Source: Lysobacter helvus (GTDB lineage Bacteria; Pseudomonadota; Gammaproteobacteria; Xanthomonadales; Xanthomonadaceae). From it: 64,000 nt of DNA. Of this stretch, positions 53,124 through 64,000 are shown in pieces. Under the pieces are notes generated by a model. That model had not been told where the DNA came from. It saw nothing but the letters and a program-made list of their open reading frames with translations, and ran no database searches. Every line of letters begins with the position of its first letter. The first letter of the stretch is position 1. The position numbers and the translations under genes were made by a program. The stretch spans positions 2,046,001 to 2,110,000 of the forward strand of contig NZ_AP024546.1 of the NCBI RefSeq assembly GCF_018406645.1. The letters run 5' to 3'.

Positions 53124-53690
53124 TCATTGCGCATCCACGCACGCACGCGCCGCGCCCGCGTCCGGCGCAGCAGCGCGCAATCGCCCCGCGTTATTGAGCA
53201 CCAGCGCCGTCGCGTGCCCCGTGCCGCGCCCGTCGCACAGGGTGAAGGTGGTGTTCGTCCCCGCGCTGCTGCCATCGGGCTGGAACACCAGCCGCGTGCG
53301 CCCGATCGTGCTGCGCAGGCGCACCTTGCCGCCCAGCGGCCCGACCTGCTGCAGCAACGATTCCCCCGCATCGTGGACGCGATCGCCATCCGCGTCGGCA
53401 TAGGCGATCCACCCGCGATGCCAGTCGATCCCGCCCCCGCACGCATGCGGCACGCCGGGGCACACGACGACGTCCTGCGCGCCCGACGCCGCCCGGCTGG
53501 CCGCCAGCAACACGCTCGCCGCCAGCGCCTGCTGCGCCGTGCCGCTCCGCGTGGCCTCGCGCGCGCCGTCGAACACCGGCAGTGCCACGGCCGCCAGCAC
53601 CCCCAGCACCGCGACGGCGATCATCACTTCGATCATCGACACGCCCGCGACGGGCAAGCGGTTGCGGGATCGGGGGCAGGGCGGCTTCAT
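53124..53690 (-). CDS. FimT/GspH-like pseudopilin, orphan
   Basis: A 188-residue prepilin. The leader ends VAG and the mature N-terminus is [24 protein letters not shown]; Glu5 is kept but the usual Phe1 is Val. A GspH-like C-terminal domain follows ([29 protein letters not shown]). It is a second FimT-type gene in the window, outside the main pilin operon. It starts at ATG 53690, divergent from uvrB. It may belong to a type II secretion or pilus machine encoded elsewhere. Confidence 0.82.
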   Translation of the reverse strand: MKPPCPRSRNRLPVAGVSMIEVMIAVAVLGVLAAVALPVFDGAREATRSGTAQQALAASVLLAASRAASGAQDVVVCPGVPHACGGGIDWHRGWIAYADADGDRVHDAGESLLQQVGPLGGKVRLRSTIGRTRLVFQPDGSSAGTNTTFTLCDGRGTGHATALVLNNAGRLRAAAPDAGAARACVDAQ

Positions 53691-53835
53691 GCCGATGAAC
53701 GCTACGCACCGCGCCGCCTCCGCCCCATCGGACATTGCTGCCACACCGTGTCAGGAGATCCCCCGCCAGCGCGTCAGGCTTCATGACCCCGGGGCTACAC
53801 TCGCCCGCTTCCCGTTCCAGAACCGATCGCACCCG

Positions 53836-55884
<2,049 letters not shown>

Positions 55885-55970
55885 AGTCGGGCGCGCGTCC
55901 CAGTTCGCCCCTCCCGCACGCAGGTGCCTGACGTTATCCTGCGCGGCGGGGAACCAGGGGAATGTTGCGC

Positions 55971-58631
55971 ATGATGCGATGGAAGGGGACGGCCCTGTGG
56001 GCCGGGGTGTTTGCGTGCGTGGGGATCGTCGGGTGGGGACTCGGCCATCGGAATGAAGCGCCCGTTCGGGCGGGCACCGGCGAGATCGTCGCCACGTCAT
56101 CGTCGCGCCCCGCATTGCGCGTGCCGGCATTGACGACACCGCGTGCCCCGCAACGCATCGCGCTGGATGCCAGCCTGGCGCGCCGGGCGCTGCACGATGG
56201 CGAACTGCGCGTGACGCTCGCCGATGGCGACAGCTATCCGGTGCGCATCGAACGCCAGGAAACCGATGCACACGGGCACTGGTCGCTCGTGGGGCGCGTG
56301 CAGACGCCGTTCGGTGCACAGCCGATGGTGCTCACGTTCGGCGGCGACGCGGTTTTCGGCGTGCTGCCCACGCCCGACGGCCGCACGATGCAGGTGACCA
56401 CCGGTCCCGGCGGCGTCGTCTCCATCGCGCCTTCGGGCGGGATGGTGCCCGAAGGCAAGCCGGGGCTCGACGTCGCGCCGGACTTCCTCGTGCCACCGCG
56501 CGACCCCAGTCCCGAACCGCCGCGCGCGGTCGTCGACGGCGTGCGCCCGGACGCGCGCGGCCGCACGCGCCTCGTCGGCGATGCGCCGATTTCGGTGGTC
56601 ACGCCCGTCATTTCGACGGCTGCCGCGCCGCCCGAAACCACGCCCGTGCAGATCGACGTGCTGGCGTTCTATTCGCCGGACCTCGTCACCAAGCGCGGCA
56701 GCGTGTCCGCCGTGCAGACCGAGATGGCGAACCTGTTCGCCGTCGCCAACCAGAGCCACGTCGACAGCGGCTCGCGCGTACGGCTCAACGCCGTGGGCGT
56801 GCAGCAACTGGCGGTGCCGGACACGGACACCAACAGCAAGATCCTCAACGACATGAGCTACGGACGCGTGCCGGGCGTCGACCTGGAGGCGATGCGCGAC
56901 AGCTACGGCGCCGACCTGGTCACGCTGGTGCGCCCATACCACGACTTCGATGGGTCCTGCGGCATCGCCTGGCTCGGCGGCGCCGAGCTCGCGCGCAGCA
57001 GCAACCTGGCGGCCACCTACGCCTACAGCGTCGTGGACGTGGATCCGTGCTGGGCGAATACCCTGGCGCACGAACTCGCCCACCTGATGGGGTCCATGCA
57101 CGACCGCGGCACCGCGACGTCGTACGAAGGCGACCTCAGCCACGGGGCGTACGTGTATTCGTTCGGGCGCGCCACGCCGGAATTCGCGACGATCATGGCG
57201 TACGCGCACGGCCAGCCGTCGATCCCCTTCTTCTCAAATCCCGCGTCCACGCGATGCGCCGGCCAGCCCTGCGGCCTGCCCGACGACACCGACAACGTGC
57301 AAAGCCTCAACCGCATGGCGCCTTCCATCGCCGCCTTCCGCGGACCGCCGAACACGCTGTCGATCGCCGACGTGGAAATGCTCGAAGCCGCGGACGGCAC
57401 GCGCACGGGCTGGGTGCCGATCCGGCTCTCCGCGAAGGCGCCGGTCGGCGGCGTCACGGTGCAGGTCTCGGTCACGGGCGGCACGGCGACGCCGGGCGTG
57501 GATTACACGACGCCGTACGCCTCGTCGATCGTCATCGAGGAGGGACAACGCGAAGCGACGTTCGCGTTCGAGGTCCTCGCGGACGATGCGATCGAACCCG
57601 ACGAAACCGTGCTCCTGCACATCGCGACGTCGTCCGGGTACGCGATCCACGATGCCGATGCCGTGGTCACGATCGCCAACGACGATCCGCGCCCGTCGGT
57701 GAAGGGCCGCGTGGTGTTTCCCGCCAACGTGACGCCGCCTGCGACGTCGTTCGACCTGACGGTCACCGGCATCGGCGACAACCCGTGGTCGAGCGCCGTG
57801 CTGCGCGTCGCGCCGCCGGATTTCCGCTATTCGATCCCCGCCTCGCCGGGCGCGCCGCTGGTGATCCAACCATCGATGGCGGCGACGTTCGTCACGCCGC
57901 GTGCCCGCTTCAACGAAGTGCTCCGGGACACGGCCTACGACCTGCGTGCGGAGCGCGGTGTCGTGGTGACCGGCCGCCTGCGTGCGCCGCCGGGCATGGC
58001 GTTGCCCACCGGACCGGTGCAGCTGACCCTGCGCGACGGCGTGGTCAACCACATGGTCGAACACCCGGTGGCCGTGTCGCCGCCGGACTTCTCCTATTCG
58101 TGGCGCGTGGTCACGGGCGGGGCGCTGCACGTGATGATGCCGGACGCGCTGCCGGTGGCAGGCAACGCGAAGCCGTTCCTGCCTTACTCGTACTACCTGT
58201 TCGACCTGCGCCAGGACACGACATTCGACGTCCAGTTGTCGACGCTGCCCACGCTGCGCTGGTGTTGCGGCAACTGGAGCATGGAGGCGCCGACGTCGGA
58301 GTACCACGGCTACTTCTTCGTCTCGGCGTACCTCAGCGCGCCGGCGCCCGTCGGCGGTACGACGTTCCATTACCGGCTCGTGGACGGCACGGCGCACGCA
58401 GGCGAGGACTTCGACGCGGAGAGCGGGACGGTCACGATTCCCGAAGGGCAGCAGTTCGTGCAGTTCAGCGCCCCCCACATCCTGGGCGACGACAAGCGCG
58501 AAGGGTCGGAATATTTCGACTTCGAGGTCGACCAGGCCTCCGGCGCTTCGCTGCCCGTGACCCGGATCCGCATGTGGATCGTCGAGTCCCGCAGGACGGG
58601 CGGTGCATTGCGCCCGGATCCGGCGCAGTGA
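55971..58631 (+). CDS. Reprolysin-like zinc metalloprotease with Calx-beta domains
   Basis: An 886-residue exported protein. It begins with a signal peptide, a prodomain-like region (to about 215), then a metzincin catalytic domain with HELAHLMGSMHD (His367, Glu368, His371, His377). It has an M12B/reprolysin-like fold with the Met-turn region TIMAYAHG. A Calx-beta domain follows (about 460-560), then Fn3-like parts, and a second Calx-beta-like repeat near the end (about 785-865). ATG 55971 has AGGGGA about 9 bases upstream; ATG 55962 is too close. Likely secreted; no type I or II signal beyond the signal peptide is visible. Confidence 0.88.
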   Translation: MMRWKGTALWAGVFACVGIVGWGLGHRNEAPVRAGTGEIVATSSSRPALRVPALTTPRAPQRIALDASLARRALHDGELRVTLADGDSYPVRIERQETDAHGHWSLVGRVQTPFGAQPMVLTFGGDAVFGVLPTPDGRTMQVTTGPGGVVSIAPSGGMVPEGKPGLDVAPDFLVPPRDPSPEPPRAVVDGVRPDARGRTRLVGDAPISVVTPVISTAAAPPETTPVQIDVLAFYSPDLVTKRGSVSAVQTEMANLFAVANQSHVDSGSRVRLNAVGVQQLAVPDTDTNSKILNDMSYGRVPGVDLEAMRDSYGADLVTLVRPYHDFDGSCGIAWLGGAELARSSNLAATYAYSVVDVDPCWANTLAHELAHLMGSMHDRGTATSYEGDLSHGAYVYSFGRATPEFATIMAYAHGQPSIPFFSNPASTRCAGQPCGLPDDTDNVQSLNRMAPSIAAFRGPPNTLSIADVEMLEAADGTRTGWVPIRLSAKAPVGGVTVQVSVTGGTATPGVDYTTPYASSIVIEEGQREATFAFEVLADDAIEPDETVLLHIATSSGYAIHDADAVVTIANDDPRPSVKGRVVFPANVTPPATSFDLTVTGIGDNPWSSAVLRVAPPDFRYSIPASPGAPLVIQPSMAATFVTPRARFNEVLRDTAYDLRAERGVVVTGRLRAPPGMALPTGPVQLTLRDGVVNHMVEHPVAVSPPDFSYSWRVVTGGALHVMMPDALPVAGNAKPFLPYSYYLFDLRQDTTFDVQLSTLPTLRWCCGNWSMEAPTSEYHGYFFVSAYLSAPAPVGGTTFHYRLVDGTAHAGEDFDAESGTVTIPEGQQFVQFSAPHILGDDKREGSEYFDFEVDQASGASLPVTRIRMWIVESRRTGGALRPDPAQ

Positions 58632-58635
58632 CCGG

Positions 58636-58665
58636 TTGTCGGTGGCGTTAGGGCTGGGCTACACT
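58636..58665 (+). promoter_or_regulatory. Candidate promoter of tRNA-Val
   Basis: TTGTCG and TACACT are spaced by 18 bases, followed by a GC-rich stretch as in stable-RNA promoters under stringent control. The mature tRNA starts 38 bases after the -10 element. Confidence 0.65.
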
Positions 58666-58703
58666 TCGCGCCCCTTGGCGGCTTCGTCGCCGAGGGGCAA
58701 CAC

Positions 58704-58778
58704 GGGCGGTTAGCTCAGCGGTAGAGCACTACCTTGACATGGTAGGGGTCACAGGTTCGAAACCTGTACCGCCCACCA
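58704..58778 (+). tRNA. tRNA-Val (anticodon GAC)
   Basis: Acceptor arms GGGCGGT and ACCGCCC, D arm AGCTCAGCGGTAGAGC, anticodon stem CTACC/GGTAG with loop TTGACAT (anticodon GAC), T arm with GGTTCGAAACC and an encoded CCA end. It reads GUC and GUU codons. Confidence 0.97.
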
Positions 58779-58901
58779 CGCTTCCACGGCGTGGCATCCA
58801 AACGACAGAACGAGGTGGCCCGCGGAAACGCTGGCCGAGCGTGCGACATGAGCACTACCGACGCCCACATTTGATCCCGTCCGAGTCGCTGGCTGGTCTG
58901 C

Positions 58902-58923
58902 AGGCGCCTTCGGGCGCTTTTTT
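58902..58923 (+). terminator. Intrinsic terminator between tRNA-Val and thrS
   Basis: aggcgcc-ttcg-ggcgctt (with one G-U pair) is followed by a T run, 40 bases before the thrS start. It could end the tRNA transcript, or act as an attenuator in the thrS leader. Confidence 0.75.
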
Positions 58924-58962
58924 CGTTTCCAGCCCTTGCCACATTTCCCGGTGCTCCGAGCC

Positions 58963-60891
58963 ATGAACGCAGAAGTCCAGCACGCCGTCGCCGTCACGCT
59001 GCCCGATGGCAGCGTCCGCAATTTCGACCATCCCGTTTCCGTCGCCGACGTCGCCGCCTCCATCGGCGCGGGCCTGGCCAAGGCCGCGCTGGCCGGCAAG
59101 GTCGACGGCAAGCTGGTGGACACCAGTTTCCGCATCGACCACGACGCCTCGCTCGAGATCGTCACCGACAAGCATCCCGACGCCCTCGACGTGCTGCGCC
59201 ACTCCACGGCGCACCTCCTGGCGCAGGCGGTGCAGCGCTTGTTCCCCGGCGCGCAGGTCACCATCGGCCCGGTGATCGACAACGGCTTCTATTACGACTT
59301 CGCCTACGAGCGCCCGTTCACGCCGGAAGACCTGCCGGCGATCGAAGCGGAGATGCAGAAGATCGTGAAGGAAGCGCAGCCCGTGTCGCGCAGCGTCAAG
59401 TCGCGCGACGACGCCGTGGCGTTCTTCAAGGGCATGGGCGAACACTTCAAGGCGGAGATCATCGAATCGATCCCCGCGACGGAAGACCTCTCGCTGTATT
59501 CGCAGGGCGAGTTCACCGACCTGTGCCGCGGCCCGCACGTGCCGGGCACGGACAAGCTGCGCGCTTTCAAGTTGATGAAGGTGGCCGGCGCGTATTGGCG
59601 CGGCGATTCGAACAACCAGATGCTCAGCCGCATCTACGGCACCGCGTGGTTGAACGACAAGGACCTCAAGGCGTATTTGACGCAGCTGGAAGAGGCCGAG
59701 AAGCGCGACCATCGCAAGATCGCCAAGCAGCAGGACCTGTTCCACCTGCAGGAAGAAGCGCCGGGCCTGGTGTTCTGGCATCCGAAGGGCTGGTCGATCT
59801 GGCAGGTCGTCGAGCAGTACATGCGCGGCGTGTACCGCGACAGCGGCTACCAGGAAGTACGTTGCCCGCAGATCCTCGACGTGTCGCTGTGGAAGCGCTC
59901 GGGCCACTGGGACAACTACCAGAGCAACATGTTCTTCACCGAATCGGAGAAGCGCACGTACGCGGTCAAGCCCATGAACTGCCCGGGCCACGTGCAGGTG
60001 TTCAACCACGGCCTGCACAGCTACCGCGACCTGCCGATCCGCTACGGCGAATTCGGCGCGTGCCATCGCAACGAACCCTCGGGCGCGCTGCACGGCATCC
60101 TGCGCGTGCGCGGCTTCACGCAGGACGACGGGCACATCTTCTGCACCGAGGACCAGATCGAGGCCGAGGTCACCGCCTTCCACAAGCAGGCGATGGACGT
60201 GTACGCCCGCTTCGGGTTCCAGGACGTGCAGCTGAAGATCGCGCTGCGCCCCGAGCCCCGCCTGGGCGACGACGCCACCTGGGACAAGGCCGAGGACGCC
60301 CTGCGCTCGGCCCTGCGCGCCGCCGGCGTGGAATGGGAGGAACTGCCGGGCGAGGGCGCCTTCTACGGCCCGAAGATCGAGTACCACCTCAAGGACGCCA
60401 TCGGCCGCACCTGGCAGCTGGGCACGATGCAGGTCGATTTCATGATGCCGGGCCGCCTGGGCGCCGAGTACGTGGACGAACACAGCGCCAAGCGCCACCC
60501 GGTCATGCTGCACCGGGCGATCGTGGGGTCGATGGAGCGTTTCATCGGGATCCTGATCGAGCACCACGCCGGCCATTTCCCGCCGTGGCTGGCCCCGGTG
60601 CAGGCCGTCGTCATGAACATCACCGACGCGCAGGCAGACTGGGTGGCCGAGGTTCGGAAAACCCTTACGAATCAAGGCTTCCGGGTCGACGCCGATTTGC
60701 GGAACGAGAAAATCGGCTATAAGATCCGCGAGCACACGCTGCAGCGCGTGCCGTACCTGCTGGTGGTCGGGGACCGCGAGAAGGAAAACGGCGCAGTCGC
60801 CGTGCGCACGCGCGGTGGCGAAGACCTGGGCACCATGTCCATCGCCGACTTCGCGCAGCGCCTGCGCGACGAGTCATCCGCAGCAGCGTAA
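58963..60891 (+). CDS. thrS: Threonyl-tRNA synthetase
   Basis: A 642-residue class II synthetase: TGS domain (residues 10-70), editing domain with [11 protein letters not shown] and CRGPHV, catalytic core with [10 protein letters not shown] (zinc Cys), [19 protein letters not shown] and [12 protein letters not shown], and the anticodon-binding domain at the C-terminus. The start at ATG 58963 gives the standard N-terminus. It heads the thrS-infC-rpmI-rplT-pheST cluster, conserved in many proteobacteria. A terminator-like hairpin lies in its leader; I do not see a clear operator resembling the thrS tRNA-like repressor site. Confidence 0.97.
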   Translation: MNAEVQHAVAVTLPDGSVRNFDHPVSVADVAASIGAGLAKAALAGKVDGKLVDTSFRIDHDASLEIVTDKHPDALDVLRHSTAHLLAQAVQRLFPGAQVTIGPVIDNGFYYDFAYERPFTPEDLPAIEAEMQKIVKEAQPVSRSVKSRDDAVAFFKGMGEHFKAEIIESIPATEDLSLYSQGEFTDLCRGPHVPGTDKLRAFKLMKVAGAYWRGDSNNQMLSRIYGTAWLNDKDLKAYLTQLEEAEKRDHRKIAKQQDLFHLQEEAPGLVFWHPKGWSIWQVVEQYMRGVYRDSGYQEVRCPQILDVSLWKRSGHWDNYQSNMFFTESEKRTYAVKPMNCPGHVQVFNHGLHSYRDLPIRYGEFGACHRNEPSGALHGILRVRGFTQDDGHIFCTEDQIEAEVTAFHKQAMDVYARFGFQDVQLKIALRPEPRLGDDATWDKAEDALRSALRAAGVEWEELPGEGAFYGPKIEYHLKDAIGRTWQLGTMQVDFMMPGRLGAEYVDEHSAKRHPVMLHRAIVGSMERFIGILIEHHAGHFPPWLAPVQAVVMNITDAQADWVAEVRKTLTNQGFRVDADLRNEKIGYKIREHTLQRVPYLLVVGDREKENGAVAVRTRGGEDLGTMSIADFAQRLRDESSAAA

Positions 60892-60954
60892 GCATTCAAA
60901 GGCCCGGTCGCGTTCCCTCGCGCGGCCGGATCATTCCACGTTGGAGATTGCGAC

Positions 60955-61479
60955 ATCAGCACGCCCGAAAAGCAGAATCGAAAGAACAGCGAAATCCGCG
61001 TACCCCGCGTGCGCGTCATCGGCAGCGACGGCGAAATGATCGGCGTCCTGACGCGCGACGAAGCGCTGCGGATGGCCGAGGACGAAGGCATGGACCTGGT
61101 GGAAATCCAGCCCAACGCCGATCCGCCGGTGTGCCGCATCATGGACTTCGGCAAGTTCAAGTTCGAGACGCAAAAGAAGGCGGCTGCTGCGAAGAAGAAG
61201 CAGAAGCAGGTCGAGATCAAGGAAGTGAAGTTCCGCCCCGTCACGGACGAGGGCGACTACCAGATCAAGCTGCGCAACATGCGCCGCTTCCTGGAAGAGG
61301 GCGACAAGATCAAGGTCAACATCCGTTTCCGTGGCCGCGAGATGAGCCACCAGGAACTGGGCCAGCAGATGGCCAAGCGGATCGAGACCGACCTTGGCGA
61401 GGACATCGTGATCGAGTCGCGGCCGCGCCTGGAAGGCCGCCAGATGGTCATGATGATCGCCCCCAAGAAGAAGACCTGA
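60955..61479 (+). CDS. infC: Translation initiation factor IF-3, non-canonical ATC start
   Basis: A 174-residue IF-3. The N-domain ([20 protein letters not shown], here truncated to [15 protein letters not shown]) and C-domain ([17 protein letters not shown]) are both complete. In the reading frame between the thrS stop and Val19 there is no ATG, GTG or TTG. The only start that keeps the N-domain is ATC at 60955, with GGAG 9 bases before it. In E. coli infC uses ATT and IF-3 represses its own synthesis by rejecting such codons; ATC would serve the same way. The next possible start, GTG 61009, would remove part of the N-domain. Confidence 0.92.
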   Translation: MSTPEKQNRKNSEIRVPRVRVIGSDGEMIGVLTRDEALRMAEDEGMDLVEIQPNADPPVCRIMDFGKFKFETQKKAAAAKKKQKQVEIKEVKFRPVTDEGDYQIKLRNMRRFLEEGDKIKVNIRFRGREMSHQELGQQMAKRIETDLGEDIVIESRPRLEGRQMVMMIAPKKKT

Positions 61480-61519
61480 GGGTTCCGGCCATTCAGGCCG
61501 GAAAACCCAAGCAAATTCA

Positions 61520-61548
61520 TTGTGTTGGGGCGCAGGCCCCTGCATAAT
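61520..61548 (+). promoter_or_regulatory. Candidate internal promoter for rpmI-rplT-pheST
   Basis: TTGTGT and CATAAT are spaced by 17 bases in the 221-base gap between infC and rpmI. A 7-bp hairpin (ttgatcc-atcc-ggatcaa, 61599-61616) lies downstream in the leader, where L20 control of rpmI is known in E. coli. Confidence 0.6.
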
Positions 61549-61700
61549 GCGCGGCCCCGGCTCGTCCGGGGTTGTTTCATGCAGCACCAGGACCCGCCTT
61601 GATCCATCCGGATCAATGGCTTACGACCGGCAAGGGCAGGACGGAAAGCGTGGCGCGAGCCACCGCCCGGGCCAGTGACAGATTTCGAACGGATACCCCA

Positions 61701-61898
61701 ATGCCCAAGATCAAGACCAATCGGGCGGCGGCCAAGCGCTTCCGGAAGACTGCTTCCGGCAAGTACAAGTGCGGCCACGCCAACAAGAGCCACATCCTCA
61801 CCAAGAAGGCGACCAAGCGGAAGCGCAACCTCCGGCAGACGAACCACGTTCGTGCCGAGGACGCGGGCCGTCTGGACCGCATGCTTCCGTATCTCTGA
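61701..61898 (+). CDS. rpmI: 50S ribosomal protein L35
   Basis: A 65-residue basic ribosomal protein with the usual start [14 protein letters not shown] and end DRMLPYL. The open frame extends upstream to 61572, but the family start is ATG 61701. It is followed by rplT after 13 bases. In E. coli its translation is repressed by L20 bound to a leader structure. Confidence 0.97.
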   Translation: MPKIKTNRAAAKRFRKTASGKYKCGHANKSHILTKKATKRKRNLRQTNHVRAEDAGRLDRMLPYL

Positions 61899-61911
61899 GG
61901 AGGGCTGACAA

Positions 61912-63401
<1,490 letters not shown>

Positions 63402-63411
63402 GGGTCCAAGG

Positions 63412-64000
63412 ATGAAGTTCCCCGAGAATTGGCTCCGCCAGCACGTGCGCACCGACGCCACGCGCGAGCAACTGTCCGCCACGCTCACCGCCATCGGCCT
63501 CGAGGTCGAGGAGATGGAAGCGCTCGGCGACAACCTCGACGGCGTGATCGTCGCGCGCATCGTCGAATGCGCGAAGCATCCCGAAGCCGACAAGCTGCAG
63601 GTCTGCAAGGTCGACACCGGCAGCGAGATGCTGCAGATCGTGTGCGGCGCGCCCAACGCGCGCCCCGGTCTGGTCGCGCCGCTGGCCACCATCGGCACGC
63701 AGGTGGGCACGCTGGTGATCAAGGCCGCCAAGCTGCGCGGCGTGGATTCCAACGGCATGTTGTGTTCGGCGAAGGAACTCGGCCTGGACGCCGATGCGTC
63801 CGGTTTGCTCGAACTCCCCGACGACGCGCCGATCGGCACGCCGCTCGCCGATTACCTCGGCCTGCCGGACGCGCGCTTCGAACTCAAGCTCACGCCCAAT
63901 CGCGCCGATTGCTTCAGCGTGCGCGGCATCGCGTATGACGTGGCCGCCGCGTTCGGCAGCGAAGTCGTGCCGTTCGACGCCACGCCGATGCCCGCGCTCA
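63412..64000 (+). CDS. pheT: Phenylalanyl-tRNA synthetase, beta subunit (partial, cut by window end)
   Basis: The first 196 residues of PheT: MKFPENWLRQHVRTD, an EMAP/tRNA-binding domain (KHPEADKLQVCKVDTG, IVCGAPNARPG) and the start of the B1/B5 region. The frame is open to the end of the window; the full protein should have about 790 residues. Start ATG 63412 with AAGG upstream. Confidence 0.95.
   Translation, partial: MKFPENWLRQHVRTDATREQLSATLTAIGLEVEEMEALGDNLDGVIVARIVECAKHPEADKLQVCKVDTGSEMLQIVCGAPNARPGLVAPLATIGTQVGTLVIKAAKLRGVDSNGMLCSAKELGLDADASGLLELPDDAPIGTPLADYLGLPDARFELKLTPNRADCFSVRGIAYDVAAAFGSEVVPFDATPMPAL

Noticed and set aside
58704-58778. tRNA-Val as an integration site of a genomic island
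   Set aside because: No integrase, no duplicated tRNA 3' end and no change of gene type downstream, where thrS follows.
61009-61479. infC starting at GTG 61009
   Set aside because: It would remove 18 residues of the IF-3 N-domain, and no ribosome site precedes it; ATC 60955 fits better.
61572-61700. In-frame upstream extension of rpmI
   Set aside because: L35 has a fixed N-terminus (MPKIKTNRA) and the extension contains the leader hairpin and unusual composition.

Overview
The window is a contiguous stretch of chromosome from a very GC-rich gammaproteobacterium. The best fit is the Lysobacter/Xanthomonadaceae group. The evidence is the petABC-sspAB order, a DUF3301 protein, an Oar-type TonB-dependent receptor, many secreted hydrolases (S8, M12-like, S9, lipase, GH25) and several surface adhesins. 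The assignment comes from gene content only. I see no plasmid, phage, insertion sequence or CRISPR array.

Layout. (1) 62-6067: peptide use, with a POT proton/peptide symporter divergent from an OPT transporter and an exported S9 peptidase. (2) 6081-17416: surface and secreted proteins. These are a coupled lipase-like hydrolase and GH25 muramidase, a classical autotransporter, a BOF-fold periplasmic protein, an S8 protease just downstream of a YadA-like trimeric adhesin, and an SdrD-like secreted protein. (3) 17639-24723: a small Arg-rich protein, cstA with its small partner, corA, and the run phoH-ybeY-corC followed by a DUF4105/Lnb-type membrane protein. (4) 24898-28643: a TetR-controlled HlyD/ABC exporter of YbhGFSR type, lying between that run and miaB. 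(5) 28640-35679: miaB, a lytic transglycosylase, petABC (cytochrome bc1), sspAB and a DUF3301 protein. (6) 35746-41828: a two-FHA membrane protein, nadC, a Trm112-like protein, purEK, sodB, grxD, a degenerate SDR and marC. (7) 42037-46866: an Oar-like TonB receptor and ppnN. (8) 46925-53690: a type IV pilin and a minor-pilin operon with two unusually large members, then tRNA-Asn and an orphan pseudopilin. (9) 53836-58631: uvrB and a Calx-beta metalloprotease. (10) 58704-64000: tRNA-Val, thrS, infC, rpmI, rplT, pheS and the start of pheT.

How the genes work together. The exported proteases, the S9 peptidase and the two peptide transporters form a coherent route for degrading external protein and importing the products. 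The adhesins and type IV pilus genes fit a surface-attached or predatory life. The rest is housekeeping: respiration, NAD and purine synthesis, tRNA modification and charging, and translation.

The most interesting points are an Lnb-like protein at the position where lnt usually sits, very large minor pilins without pilY1 beside them, an SDR lacking three of four catalytic residues, an ATC start codon for infC, and an efflux cassette separating miaB from phoH.
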